DNA from: Anaerosporobacter mobilis DSM 15930
GTDB taxonomy: Bacteria; Bacillota; Clostridia; Lachnospirales; Lachnospiraceae
Reading direction: 5' to 3'
DNA: 64,000 nucleotides
Assembly: GCF_900142955.1 (NCBI RefSeq)
Contig: NZ_FRCP01000023.1
Location: 46,095 to 110,094 of the forward strand
The position numbers were made by a program, and so were the translations under genes. Below the pieces are notes generated by a model, which did no database searches, had not been told where the DNA came from, and saw only the letters and a list, made by a program, of their open reading frames with translations. Position 1 is the first letter of the stretch. Each line of letters begins with the position of its first letter. Positions 1 to 7,811 of the stretch are shown here, one piece after another.

Positions 1-1525
1 AAGTAGGAAGATTGCCAAAAGCTTTACCAATCCGCTTCTTAATCTTCGTGATTGTATGCGACAGGCGGCTGATGGTAACTTGACTGTACTATGTAATGTA
101 AAGACAAAAGATGAATTCGGTGAACTCTCCCGTAGTTTTAACAAAATGCTGCATATTATTAAATCCAATTATGATGAGTTATCCTTCGTTCATAAAAAGC
201 TTTTGGTAAAAGAAGAACAACTACGCTCTAACTATGAACATATTGAATTCCTTGCTTACCATGATGCCCTCACCAAGTTACCTAATAAGGCTGCATTTTA
301 CGATTACTTGAATATTACATTAAATCGTGAGCCGGGTTGTACACAAGCACATTCCATATATTTTGTTGATCTAGATAATTTTAAAACAGTTAATGATACC
401 TTAGGTCATGATTATGGTGATGAACTACTAATACAAACAGCAAAACGCCTAAACTATTTTTTAAAACATAACGATTTGTTAGCAAGGGCAGGTGGTGATG
501 AATTCTTATTCTTTAAAGCAAATATCTCGTCACAAGATGAGGCGCTTGAACTTGCTAAAGATATCTTAGAGAAGTTCAAAGAACCAATTAATATTAATGG
601 TACTTTCATCTATATATCTATGAGTATTGGTGTTTCTTTGTATCCGTTAAACGGCGTTCAATACAATACGTTAATCAAGAATGCTGACATAGCCATGTAT
701 CGCTCAAAGGACACGGGTAAGAATCGACTTACCTTATTCGATGAAAGTATGCAGCAAGAAATCAGTAGACATTCAGAAATAATAGAGATTTTAAGACATG
801 CCATTGAAAACAATGAAATCTATCTGGTGTACCAACCCCAATACGATCTCGCTCTGGAGAGAATTATTGGTTTTGAAGCTCTGATGAGAATAAAGAATCC
901 GACTCTTGGAAACTTATCTCCTACCGAGTTTATTCCAATTGCAGAAGAAAGTGGTATGATTAATGATCTAGGTTCCTGGGCTTTAAAAGAAGCTTGTAGG
1001 TTTAATAAGCACCTGCAAAATAATGGATTTCCATTCTGCACAGTCGCAGTTAATATATCAACGATACAACTGAATCAGAAGGGATTCGTAACTCTTGTTG
1101 TTGATATTCTAAAAGAAACGGGCTTATCTCCACAATACTTAGAACTTGAGATTACAGAGAGTGCAATAGCCTCCTCAATCCGTGATGCAGTCTCCATACT
1201 AGAAGAACTACAGAGTATAGGTATCCGCATCTCTCTCGATGATTTTGGTACTGGCTACTCATCTCTTAATTATCTTACTCAGATGCCCATTAATACGCTT
1301 AAGATTGATAAGGCATTCATTGATAAGATTAACTTGAATAAGAAAGATAACTACGTGGCTGAAGCTATTATCTCTCTTGCTCATAATCTTGAGGTAAAAG
1401 TTGTTGCCGAAGGCGTTGAAGATAGTAATCAATTAAACTTATTAAAAGAAAAGAACTGTGATCTTATTCAGGGGTATCTATATAGCAAACCACTTGAACC
1501 AGACGATTTAATTCATATATTATAA
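1..1525 (+). CDS. GGDEF-EAL cyclic-di-GMP protein, 5' end cut off by the window
   Basis: The reading frame is open from base 2, so the gene starts outside the window. The first visible residues resemble the end of a HAMP linker (DEFGELSRSFNKML), which implies an upstream sensor and membrane part. A short coiled linker follows, then a GGDEF domain with an intact RAGGDEF signature, then an EAL domain with GFEALMRI, DDFGTGYSSL, LKIDKAFI and AEGVED. Both catalytic motifs look intact, so the protein could make and degrade cyclic di-GMP; in many such fusions only one activity dominates. It is chromosomal and unrelated to the phage loci downstream. The input signal cannot be told because the sensor is missing. 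Confidence 0.93.
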   Translation, partial: SRKIAKSFTNPLLNLRDCMRQAADGNLTVLCNVKTKDEFGELSRSFNKMLHIIKSNYDELSFVHKKLLVKEEQLRSNYEHIEFLAYHDALTKLPNKAAFYDYLNITLNREPGCTQAHSIYFVDLDNFKTVNDTLGHDYGDELLIQTAKRLNYFLKHNDLLARAGGDEFLFFKANISSQDEALELAKDILEKFKEPININGTFIYISMSIGVSLYPLNGVQYNTLIKNADIAMYRSKDTGKNRLTLFDESMQQEISRHSEIIEILRHAIENNEIYLVYQPQYDLALERIIGFEALMRIKNPTLGNLSPTEFIPIAEESGMINDLGSWALKEACRFNKHLQNNGFPFCTVAVNISTIQLNQKGFVTLVVDILKETGLSPQYLELEITESAIASSIRDAVSILEELQSIGIRISLDDFGTGYSSLNYLTQMPINTLKIDKAFIDKINLNKKDNYVAEAIISLAHNLEVKVVAEGVEDSNQLNLLKEKNCDLIQGYLYSKPLEPDDLIHIL

Positions 1526-1605
1526 ATTCCTGATTTAAAAACATGTTTTCTGTAAGCACATGTTTTCTGTAAGCGAAGAAAAGCTTAACATTATCTAAAC
1601 TAAAT

Positions 1606-1631
1606 AAGAGCCATCGCAAGCGATGACTCTT
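1606..1631. terminator. Hairpin terminator between convergent genes
   Basis: AAGAG-CCATCG pairs with CGATG-A-CTCTT around a CAAG loop, placed between the GGDEF-EAL gene (plus) and the HPr-like gene (minus). The flanks are AT-rich rather than clean T-runs, so it may serve both strands. Just upstream, at about 1543-1575, a 17-base unit (ACATGTTTTCTGTAAGC) occurs twice in tandem. Confidence 0.6.
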
Positions 1632-1664
1632 ATTCTCTGTAAACATACACCATTAACCTTGTAA

Positions 1665-1892
1665 TTACATAACAGAGTATTTTCTTAATGTATTGGAAAA
1701 TTCTTTATCATATCCGTGGCAAGATACTATTAAAGATTTCTGTAATCCCATACTTAATACCCCTAGAAAGGATTTTGCATCAACAATAATTCTTTGGTAA
1801 ATTACATCAATATCAAAATCACATTTCTCAGCTGCTGCTACTAGTTCCTTTACATCTTCTGGTGCCTGTAATTTGATTTCTACAGATTCCAT
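1665..1892 (-). CDS. HPr-like protein lacking the active-site histidine
   Basis: This 75-residue protein has the length and pattern of the HPr fold. It carries the region around the regulatory serine (VDAKSFLGVLSMG, compare AKSIMGVMSL in HPr and Crh). The N-terminal part, where HPr has GLHARPA with phospho-acceptor His15, reads LQAPEDVKELV instead, so phosphotransfer from Enzyme I should be impossible. Bacillus Crh is a known HPr homologue that kept only the serine and acts in catabolite regulation; a comparable role is an inference. The start at 1892 is chosen because AAAGGAG lies 8 bases upstream; a GTG two codons earlier is too close to it. It is a single gene. Confidence 0.75.
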   Translation of the reverse strand: MESVEIKLQAPEDVKELVAAAEKCDFDIDVIYQRIIVDAKSFLGVLSMGLQKSLIVSCHGYDKEFSNTLRKYSVM

Positions 1893-2112
1893 ACACACGA
1901 CTCCTTTAACTATTACAATAGAAAGTGGCGGCTAGATCTATTGCAAATACATTTCTTATAAGTTTCATTTAGTGAATGGTATAGTTATATCATATTTCTT
2001 TTTAATAGTCAAACTGTAATATGACAATATTTTCTATCCTTTCTTAGACAACATATACGAAATTAACAAGATTAAAGTTATTATATGTTACACTTTTTCA
2101 AAAAGTACACAA

Positions 2113-2259
2113 TTATCTCGTCTTTCCTATCCTACCTATGCCTTCTTCACGTACATTATGTGTCTGATTTTGATTCTCTACTTTAACTTTGTTGGTAATA
2201 CTATTAAACTTCTCGTTGTCTTTCTTAGCTTCCGCTTTTAATGTTTGTTTCTTGTCCAT
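2113..2259 (-). CDS. Small hydrophilic protein, 48 residues
   Basis: ATG at 2259 follows GAGGT by five bases. The product is rich in Lys, Asn and Glu (MDKKQTLKAEAKKDNEKF at the start, EEGIGRIGKTR at the end) with no cysteine, signal peptide or membrane segment. Composition and size recall small spore or stress proteins of clostridia, but I do not recognise a family and assign no function. It stands alone between the HPr-like gene and the next small gene. Confidence 0.55.
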   Translation of the reverse strand: MDKKQTLKAEAKKDNEKFNSITNKVKVENQNQTHNVREEGIGRIGKTR

Positions 2260-2435
2260 ATGCTACCTCACAATCATCTTTCATATTCTAAATGAATCAA
2301 ACTAGTTTCGATATTAGTATTGTTAAATATATATTAACTATTCACTTCAATATAAAATGCTATCTTTTTTGAATTAATACTTGCTATAAAAGCATATATA
2401 TCTAGTAATGATTTATGATACTTGGAGGATATACT

Positions 2436-2648
2436 ATGAATTCTTGTAGTTTAGTTGCTACCATAACCGGTATCGCTTGTACATTATCAAATTGTTTATC
2501 AGAGGAAGAACTTGAATTACTAGCTGCTGCCTTAACTCAATTAGGTGATACAATTGCTACTATCCTTGCAAATGAAAGTTTTCAAAAGGAATGTTGTATC
2601 CACTCGGAAAAGTCTGATGATCCTGGCTCTTCGAATTGTGATTGCTAA
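2436..2648 (+). CDS. Small clostridial protein resembling the DUF6774 family
   Basis: Seventy residues: MNSCSLVATITGIACTLS, then an acidic/hydrophobic helix (EEELELLAAALTQLGDTIAT), then a polar Cys-rich end (CCIHSE...SSNCDC). The first two thirds match my memory of the DUF6774 pattern in Firmicutes; the function is unknown. The start at 2436 is set by TTGGAGG eight bases upstream. An ATG at 2415 would precede that ribosome site and is rejected. Monocistronic, with AT-rich promoter DNA upstream. Confidence 0.65.
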   Translation: MNSCSLVATITGIACTLSNCLSEEELELLAAALTQLGDTIATILANESFQKECCIHSEKSDDPGSSNCDC

Positions 2649-2683
2649 CAATGAGGTGGGTATACCTTTCTACACTGATAATA

Positions 2684-2874
2684 AAAAAGAGCCTTACGGC
2701 TCAGAATGTTTCCAGAATGTTCACATATTCTTCATTAATGTTCCATACTTACTACACAAATGAATGTTATTATTAATTTATCAAAGGAAGCTAATAACCT
2801 TTTTATATAGATAAATTTTTCATAAACCTCCCCTTTTTATAAGAGCCATCATGGCTCTTGTTTTTTTGCCGTAA
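2684..2874 (-). repeat. Repeated element, copy A (mini-ORF between two hairpins)
   Basis: This stretch matches 22665-22858 over its whole length with scattered substitutions. On the minus strand it starts with a hairpin (2841-2859), then GGGGAGG and an ATG at 2823 that opens a 6-residue ORF (MKNLSI, 2803-2823). About 90 conserved bases follow, including AAGGTTATTAGCTTCC and GTAGTAAGTATGGAAC. It ends with a GAGCC/GGCTC hairpin (2689-2702) and a T-run, a rho-independent terminator on the minus strand. The outer hairpin also has a T-run on the plus strand (2861-2867). It is probably a small regulatory or leader transcript; function unknown. Confidence 0.7.
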
Positions 2875-3065
2875 GATTGTAATGATCTCTACTTGTTTCA
2901 TCTTGTGCTGTTGTAATGCTAATATATTTCAATCACAAGCCATACACTATTTGCTTTCCACTTATTACTTTGTATTCCATTAATTAAATATTACAATTTT
3001 GTTACATAAGTGTTACAATTAATTTGTTCCTAAGAAACAGTAGTCATTCAAAGGAGGATAAAATT

Positions 3066-3137
3066 ATGTTTAATTTTTTCAATTCATGTAACTTAAGCGA
3101 TTTATTAGATTTAATTTCTAAATACTGCTCACAATAA
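3066..3137 (+). CDS. Putative 23-residue peptide with its own RBS and terminator
   Basis: AAAGGAGG precedes ATG at 3066 by 7-8 bases, and the ORF encodes MFNFFNSCNLSDLL followed by DLISKYCSQ. It is amphipathic with two cysteines. A strong terminator begins 11 bases after the stop, so this is a complete minimal transcription unit. I do not recognise the peptide; a small toxin or signalling peptide is possible but unproven. It lies just outside the lysis end of the tailocin locus. Confidence 0.5.
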   Translation: MFNFFNSCNLSDLLDLISKYCSQ

Positions 3138-3147
3138 TATTTTTCAC

Positions 3148-3173
3148 GGCCCATCTTGTTAGGTGGGCCTTTT
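3148..3173 (+). terminator. Terminator of the 23-residue peptide gene
   Basis: GGCCCA pairs with TGGGCC around a 10-base loop and is followed by TTTTG. It lies directly downstream of the stop at 3137. Confidence 0.8.
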
Positions 3174-3317
3174 GTATTAAAACCTTACTCTACATAAACA
3201 AGCTCAACTGCCTATCCCCTGGTGTCTCATAAATTAATCAAACGATTTTGATTGAATTACAAATCGCTGCTGAGATGGTGTTAAAAATTTTAAGATTATA
3301 GCAATTAGAGTTGAACG

Positions 3318-3348
3318 AAGGCGCTTGCTTAACAGCTTGCGCCTTTTT
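3318..3348 (+). terminator. Plus-strand terminator, repeated near the prophage left end
   Basis: AAGGCGC pairs with GCGCCTT, followed by TTTTG. The loop TTGCTTAACAGCTT recurs almost unchanged at 19136-19170. It faces the 3' end of the tailocin endolysin gene. The stretch 3174-3317 contains no gene I can support. Confidence 0.65.
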
Positions 3349-3357
3349 GTGTTCTAA

Positions 3358-3966
3358 CTAACCTAATAACTTCTTCAATGTTTCTACTCCAACCTTTCCG
3401 TCTTCTTTCCACTTAAATTGACTACGGAATATATTAACAGCCTTAGTTGTATTACTTCCCCACTTACCATCATCTATCAATCCTACTTTAATTTTATCAT
3501 TTAAGGCATTCTGAATCATCTTAGTGATGTAAACGTTTGTATTTGTTGAACCAAATGATTTAGAAGTTGCGCTTACTCCTTTAATTTGAAAGTGTGGACT
3601 GTCAGGACTTGTTGACCAGTTTGCCCCTGCTTCAAATCCATAACCTATCATGATTGCAATGATCTTCTTTGTTTCTTTGTCCTGCGCGTTCCAGATAGCT
3701 GTCATCTTACCATCAATTTTTCGCTGCGGTACTAAATCGATTGCATTTCGCTTTGTATGAATACTAACTTGTGTCCATGTAACCTTAGTGCCTTTTACAG
3801 TACGTCCAAGACTGTACAAGTAATTTTGCCTTACTTGACTTCGATACGTTTCTACTATAAGAGGATTAATGCCGCTTGCTTTTATATCTCTAAGTGCCTT
3901 ATTAAGCAATATCTGGCACAGTGGATTAAGCTCCTCTATAGCTCTACATTGATCTGTATTATTCAT
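3358..3966 (-). CDS. Endolysin: M15-type peptidase with peptidoglycan-binding domain (tailocin)
   Basis: This 202-residue enzyme has a peptidase fold of the VanY/CwlK-like M15 group at roughly residues 10-140. Metal and active-site residues are visible in SIHTKRNAIDLV and SPDSPHFQ. A C-terminal peptidoglycan-binding repeat follows (DDGKWGSNTTKAV, then EDGKVGVETLKKLLG). There is no signal peptide, so export depends on the overlapping holin gene. The start at 3966 (MNNTDQC) is chosen over an upstream in-frame Met that would lie deep inside the holin gene. Its counterpart at 21499-22164 is collinear and highly similar but carries an extra loop of about 20 residues. It would cleave wall peptides to release the particles. 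Confidence 0.88.
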   Translation of the reverse strand: MNNTDQCRAIEELNPLCQILLNKALRDIKASGINPLIVETYRSQVRQNYLYSLGRTVKGTKVTWTQVSIHTKRNAIDLVPQRKIDGKMTAIWNAQDKETKKIIAIMIGYGFEAGANWSTSPDSPHFQIKGVSATSKSFGSTNTNVYITKMIQNALNDKIKVGLIDDGKWGSNTTKAVNIFRSQFKWKEDGKVGVETLKKLLG

Positions 3967-4402
3967 TCTTCCCACTCTCACTTTCTTCTGATTTCTTTTG
4001 CAATATATCAATTGCATTTGTAATAACTTTCGGAAACTTAACTCCCATTAGTCCAGCATTTTCAATAATACTTATTAGCTCATTCACAATGAGTGCAATA
4101 ATAACTGTTGTTCGTATGTAGTTGACTTGTAGCGTTATATCAAGTCTATACGCAATAAGTACTATTAGCAACATAACAGCTTTCTTGCAGAGTCCCTTAA
4201 AACAAGCATTACTTTCTCCAGCACCTGTTTCTGTCTTAGTTGATTTCTTAAATACAAAAGCTACAACTAGTCCCATAGTAAAATCAATTACCATGAATGT
4301 AATAAGGGTTTGAAGATCTGCGCTCCAACCTCCTAACATTCTTGCAATAGTTCCACCTGTTATACCTATTAATCCACAAATTAATTCCTTTAATTTTTCC
4401 AT
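3959..4402 (-). CDS. Holin, TcdE/holin-4 type (tailocin)
   Basis: A 147-residue membrane protein with three hydrophobic segments (around LITFMVIDFTMGLVVAFVF, KKAVMLLIVLIAYRLD and TTVIIALIVNELISII) and a charged C-terminus. The pattern DFTMGLVVAFVFKK and NELISIIENAG is that of the phage holin family that includes clostridial TcdE. It forms holes that let the endolysin reach the wall. ATG at 4402 follows a GGAAAGAGAGG ribosome site and the hairpin leader at 4419-4460. Its 3' end overlaps the endolysin start by 8 bases. A homologue of similar length lies at 22157-22627. Confidence 0.85.
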   Translation of the reverse strand: MEKLKELICGLIGITGGTIARMLGGWSADLQTLITFMVIDFTMGLVVAFVFKKSTKTETGAGESNACFKGLCKKAVMLLIVLIAYRLDITLQVNYIRTTVIIALIVNELISIIENAGLMGVKFPKVITNAIDILQKKSEESESGKNE

Positions 4403-4418
4403 ACTATCCTCTCTTTCC

Positions 4419-4460
4419 TTGTTGCGATATTGCAACAAAAAAGAGCCATTCGGCTCTTTT
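4419..4460 (-). promoter_or_regulatory. Leader of the lysis genes: terminator hairpin plus palindrome
   Basis: Reading the minus strand, a terminator-like stem (AAAAGAGCC / GGCTCTTTT, 4439-4460) is followed by a perfect 7-bp stem TTGTTGC/GCAACAA with a 6-base loop (4419-4438), then the holin ribosome site. The same order occurs before the prophage holin (22645-22682). The hairpin could reduce readthrough from the tail operon into the lysis genes; the palindrome could be a protein-binding or RNA control site. Confidence 0.6.
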
Positions 4461-4467
4461 GGTATTA

Positions 4468-4602
4468 TTAATCTTGGCTAACAATATATCTGTCACTTCC
4501 AAGAATTAGATTGATATCCTCTTCGAACTGTGGATATTTTGCTATAACTGCATTATAGTTTAAAAATCCACCTTTAATTCTCATAGCTAAGTAACCTGCC
4601 AA
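4468..4602 (-). CDS. Small protein between tail fibre and holin, TTG start
   Basis: GAAAGGAGGGGAGAAA precedes a TTG at 4602, giving 44 residues (MAGYLAMRIKGG at the start, LILGSDRYIVSQD at the end). No other good start exists; an internal ATG at residue 7 lacks a ribosome site. The gene occupies the place of XkdX-like small proteins in PBSX-type loci, but the sequence is not recognisably XkdX. The function is unknown; a role in fibre assembly or lysis timing is only inferred from position. Confidence 0.55.
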   Translation of the reverse strand: MAGYLAMRIKGGFLNYNAVIAKYPQFEEDINLILGSDRYIVSQD

Positions 4603-4637
4603 TTTCTCCCCTCCTTTCAAAATACTATCTACAATCA

Positions 4638-4928
4638 CTAAGCCATCAGTATAAAATCAATTGCATCTTGTATACTAGCTAATTGCTCTTGTTGTGAAAC
4701 TAACAAAGAATTTTGTTCTTTAATCTGTTGAGCTAATTCATAGTTACTCTTAAGCTTTTTAGCAATGTAAGTAATAGTTGGTCTACCATCAACATCTTGT
4801 ATGCTGCCTACAGTTACTTTGTACATATCTAAGTCTAACTCTTCATCATAGTATACCTTATTACTTTCTTCAGGCTCTGTTTCTGATTTTGAAGTGATTA
4901 CATAGTTTTCATTATATAAATACCACAT
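4638..4928 (-). CDS. Small protein downstream of the tail fibre (fibre accessory candidate)
   Basis: Ninety-six residues with an N-terminal part rich in aromatic and acidic residues (MWYLYNENYV, YYDEELDLDMYKV) and a C-terminal predicted helix (SLLVSQQEQLASIQDAID). It starts nine bases after AGGAGG. Size and place match prophage gene 23101-23385, which has a weakly similar sequence. Proteins in this slot often help tail fibres fold or cap them, but that is inferred from position. Confidence 0.65.
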   Translation of the reverse strand: MWYLYNENYVITSKSETEPEESNKVYYDEELDLDMYKVTVGSIQDVDGRPTITYIAKKLKSNYELAQQIKEQNSLLVSQQEQLASIQDAIDFILMA

Positions 4929-4929
4929 T

Positions 4930-6855
4930 TTATTGACCTCCTATCAATAATCCAACATAGTAGTTTGTTTGGTAAGCTAAGTTTGTCTCACTCAACAGAG
5001 ATAAACCAGTTAAAGCTCCTCCTGAAAATACACCTTTATATAGCCTTATTCGTGAGCCATATGAGGAGTTGCCACTACCACAGGTTACAGTAATATAGCA
5101 GTTGTTCTGGTCACCATAGTAACTTATGGCTGATGCCTTAGCATATATATCAGTAATACCAGATTCAGCCGTGTAAAATGTCTTATCTTGAAGATAATTA
5201 ACACTTAAAGTAGTACCACTTAAGGTAATTATATAATGAACTATTCTAAGTACATTTTCACCATAATTGTGAGCTCTCGTGCTTATAAACTCACCATTAT
5301 TGGTAAGGCTCATAAAGTTAGATATCGAGTTAACATTAGCGTATAGTCCTGTACTTGCAGTATATGTTTTCCTATTAGGAACGTCAAAATAGAATGCGTA
5401 GCCACCCTCAGTTGAAGTTATAAGTGTTCCGTACAACCCATTTCCAGAAACAGCTGGCTTATAGAAATAGGATGCATTGGTATGATAGGTAAGAGTCTGC
5501 GTGTCAGTGAAGTTACCCATAAGTGAGTAGCCTATGAAATACGAGGAAGAGTTTTGTAGTACTAATAAAATTGAAGATAAATCATCACTACCTGACACGC
5601 AGTTATAGTTTGGAGACCCATTTCTGTCTATCTCAGCATACGAAAACAAATCAAAAGCTGTACCTGCTGAGTTTAGTTTGAATTTAAAAAGTTTGGCTCT
5701 ATTCGCTACTATATTTGAAATACTATAATCACCCATAAGTACTGCCATATAAATACCATCTGAGCTAAATACTGCAGAACTTAGTCTAGGTGTATTTCCA
5801 CTAAAGTATGATGCAAATGCAGATGCACTAAGAGTTTGAAATATCGTGAACGTGTCTCCCTCTCTTTTGTAGATTTCAAGTGTATTTGTATTATAAAAGT
5901 ACTGTGAAATATACTTTCCAGTTCTATTGCATGTGATACCATTACCTGAACCAGATGCAGTTCCTCCAAGACCAATTTCTTTTGGTGTAAGAGAGCCCCC
6001 TATCCAGTTAGCACCAACTAGTCTTTGATATGGTGAGGTATTTCCTGATCCAACACCTAAGAAATATCTGTCAGCATTACTTACTAAGACCCAAATTGAA
6101 CCGTTCCAAATATAAGCATTCTCAATATAGATTGTTTCATTAACTTTAGTGTAAACTCTTGGATACTGTAAGTAATAGTAGTAGTATCCTGGCAGACCAC
6201 CAACTAACCAATCGTGTACAGTACCTGATTCGTAGTATAAATCAGCAGGAATACCACTAGATTTTCCTATAACATTGTACATTGATTTTGTCATATCATC
6301 AGCAGTAAAAATAAGTGAGCCATTTACCATGTCTGCACCAATAGCCTCTCTTACATATATTCTAGTAGGTGTAGATATTCTATTAGTCTGTACCCAAACA
6401 TGACCTACAGCTTGAGGAGATGGTTGTGATAGTGATATTGTAACTGGAAAGTTTGAGATACCACCATCTGTGTTTGCAGTACCAGTAACTCCACATATAA
6501 CACTACCTTTTGCTATCTTGTCTGCTGTAACACCTAACGGTTGTGCTAGAGCTGATGTCTCCTTGGTAAAGAAGATATCTGGACCATATGCCTGTCTAGA
6601 AGTTGTTACAGGGTTTGGTCTAATATATAGACGCTCTTTTCCATCATTAGACCAAGCACCTACAACTGGGTTGTCATCACATTGTATATGATTGGTGCCA
6701 GAGATTGCATTTTGATTTAATGGCATTGTTCCAACCGTTGGCTCATCTGAATCACTAATATATGCTTTCTTGCCAGATATTATATCTGCAGCTGTGGCTG
6801 TAGAATCAGACGCATCTACACCGCCACCTTTTCTTACTAAAAACGCTTCTCCCAA
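4930..6855 (-). CDS. Tailocin receptor-binding protein (tail fibre), possible beta-propeller tip
   Basis: This 641-residue protein begins with a conserved attachment region (MGEAFLVRKGGGVDASD, then DIISGKKAYI and VGTMP) shared with the prophage protein 23403-25280. A middle segment follows (PVTISLSQPSPQAVGHVWVQ). The long C-terminal part has recurring blades of the type S.DG.Y.A, SGNGLYGTL and TNNGEFIS, which suggest a beta-propeller. After the N-terminal anchor the two proteins diverge strongly, as expected if they bind different receptors. The start is TTG at 6855, 7-8 bases after AAGGTGG; the prophage copy has ATG there. It should decide which strains the particle kills. No chaperone is obvious apart from the two small genes downstream. 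Confidence 0.82.
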   Translation of the reverse strand: MGEAFLVRKGGGVDASDSTATAADIISGKKAYISDSDEPTVGTMPLNQNAISGTNHIQCDDNPVVGAWSNDGKERLYIRPNPVTTSRQAYGPDIFFTKETSALAQPLGVTADKIAKGSVICGVTGTANTDGGISNFPVTISLSQPSPQAVGHVWVQTNRISTPTRIYVREAIGADMVNGSLIFTADDMTKSMYNVIGKSSGIPADLYYESGTVHDWLVGGLPGYYYYYLQYPRVYTKVNETIYIENAYIWNGSIWVLVSNADRYFLGVGSGNTSPYQRLVGANWIGGSLTPKEIGLGGTASGSGNGITCNRTGKYISQYFYNTNTLEIYKREGDTFTIFQTLSASAFASYFSGNTPRLSSAVFSSDGIYMAVLMGDYSISNIVANRAKLFKFKLNSAGTAFDLFSYAEIDRNGSPNYNCVSGSDDLSSILLVLQNSSSYFIGYSLMGNFTDTQTLTYHTNASYFYKPAVSGNGLYGTLITSTEGGYAFYFDVPNRKTYTASTGLYANVNSISNFMSLTNNGEFISTRAHNYGENVLRIVHYIITLSGTTLSVNYLQDKTFYTAESGITDIYAKASAISYYGDQNNCYITVTCGSGNSSYGSRIRLYKGVFSGGALTGLSLLSETNLAYQTNYYVGLLIGGQ

Positions 6856-6856
6856 T

Positions 6857-7264
6857 TTATTTCACCACCTTCAATTGAATTTTTACTCCAGTTACAGGTT
6901 TCTTTTTATTGCATATTGCAGTAATACTTCCATCATGAGTTACTATTTTGCTTATGTTTCCCCATGCTTTCTCTTCTAGTATAGCAGTTCCTAATAAGTC
7001 TGATAAAATAACATCTACTATTGGATTGTCTGTACTTAAGATACCATCTACAGTTATAGTTTGAGTGTATGGAGCAGCGCTTCCTACCCATGATGTTCCA
7101 GATAATACTGCTTGTATAGTTTTAGTAATAGTTATTTCGGTTTTATCTGCCTTTTCGCCAATCGCTTTATCAATCTTATCCATATTAGTATTCACTAGAT
7201 CAATATTATAAAAGTCCGTTTTATCTGGTTTGCTTAACTTTAAATTCTTTGTTTCAGTTGCCAT
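6857..7264 (-). CDS. Fibre anchor / tail collar-type protein (tailocin)
   Basis: This 135-residue protein has an N-terminal half typical of fibre anchors in contractile phages (LKLSKPDKTDFYNIDLVNTN, then DKIDKAIGEKADKTE). Its C-terminal half runs from APYTQTITVDG to KPVTGVKIQLKVV. That half is 66/72 identical to the end of prophage protein 25282-25737, while the N-terminal halves are unrelated. The start at 7264 has GAGGAAG nine bases upstream and overlaps the end of the XkdU-like gene. It probably links the baseplate to the fibre encoded next. Confidence 0.75.
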   Translation of the reverse strand: MATETKNLKLSKPDKTDFYNIDLVNTNMDKIDKAIGEKADKTEITITKTIQAVLSGTSWVGSAAPYTQTITVDGILSTDNPIVDVILSDLLGTAILEEKAWGNISKIVTHDGSITAICNKKKPVTGVKIQLKVVK

Positions 7265-7811
7265 TCGCAATCACTTCCTCTCTTAATTCATAATAGGTAT
7301 ACTTACCAAGTTGCTCATGAGTAAACTGTGATAATATTTCATGTGTGTTATACATTAATGAAACATCAAGTACAATGTTAGCCGGCACGTATTTTCTCAA
7401 TGTAGTTTCAACATCAGAATATTTATTCTTTGATGTTAAAGCAATTTTCACAATCAAAGTGTACTCATTGTTTCTAAGGACCATTGAATATCCGTTTTCA
7501 CCACATAAAGTTCGCAATTGCAATTCAAGCATTCGATACGTATACGGTAATTGTTCATTCAATTTGCTAAGAATACGAAAACGTCTGAAATCCAAATCGT
7601 CTGTATCCTTTGCATTAATCTCCATAATGCTTTCCCAACGCTTACAGCCGTTATCTGTTAGAGTCGTGGCAAATTGATCATTAATAGCGTCTTCTACCGC
7701 CTGCCATACACATTCTAGCTTAGGATTCTCCACTTCTGATAAAACCTTGAACTCTCTTATCTGTTGAATAATATTACTTTGATATGAGAGCAAATCAACT
7801 TCTTTAGTCAC
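7254..7811 (-). CDS. Baseplate protein, DUF2313 / XkdU-like
   Basis: A 185-residue protein of the YmfQ/XkdU (DUF2313) group, recognised from LECVWQAVEDAINDQFATT, GCKRWESIMEI, DFRRFRILSKLNEQLPYTYR and YVPANIVLDV. In Mu- and P2-like phages this is the gp48/gpI-type baseplate wedge protein that joins baseplate and fibre. It overlaps baseplate J upstream by 8 bases and the fibre anchor downstream by 11, a tight translational unit. Confidence 0.85.
   Translation of the reverse strand: MTKEVDLLSYQSNIIQQIREFKVLSEVENPKLECVWQAVEDAINDQFATTLTDNGCKRWESIMEINAKDTDDLDFRRFRILSKLNEQLPYTYRMLELQLRTLCGENGYSMVLRNNEYTLIVKIALTSKNKYSDVETTLRKYVPANIVLDVSLMYNTHEILSQFTHEQLGKYTYYELREEVIANGN

Noticed and set aside
2545..2763. 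Second plus-strand frame overlapping the DUF6774-like gene
   Set aside because: No ribosome site, it overlaps the better supported gene and runs into repeat copy A.
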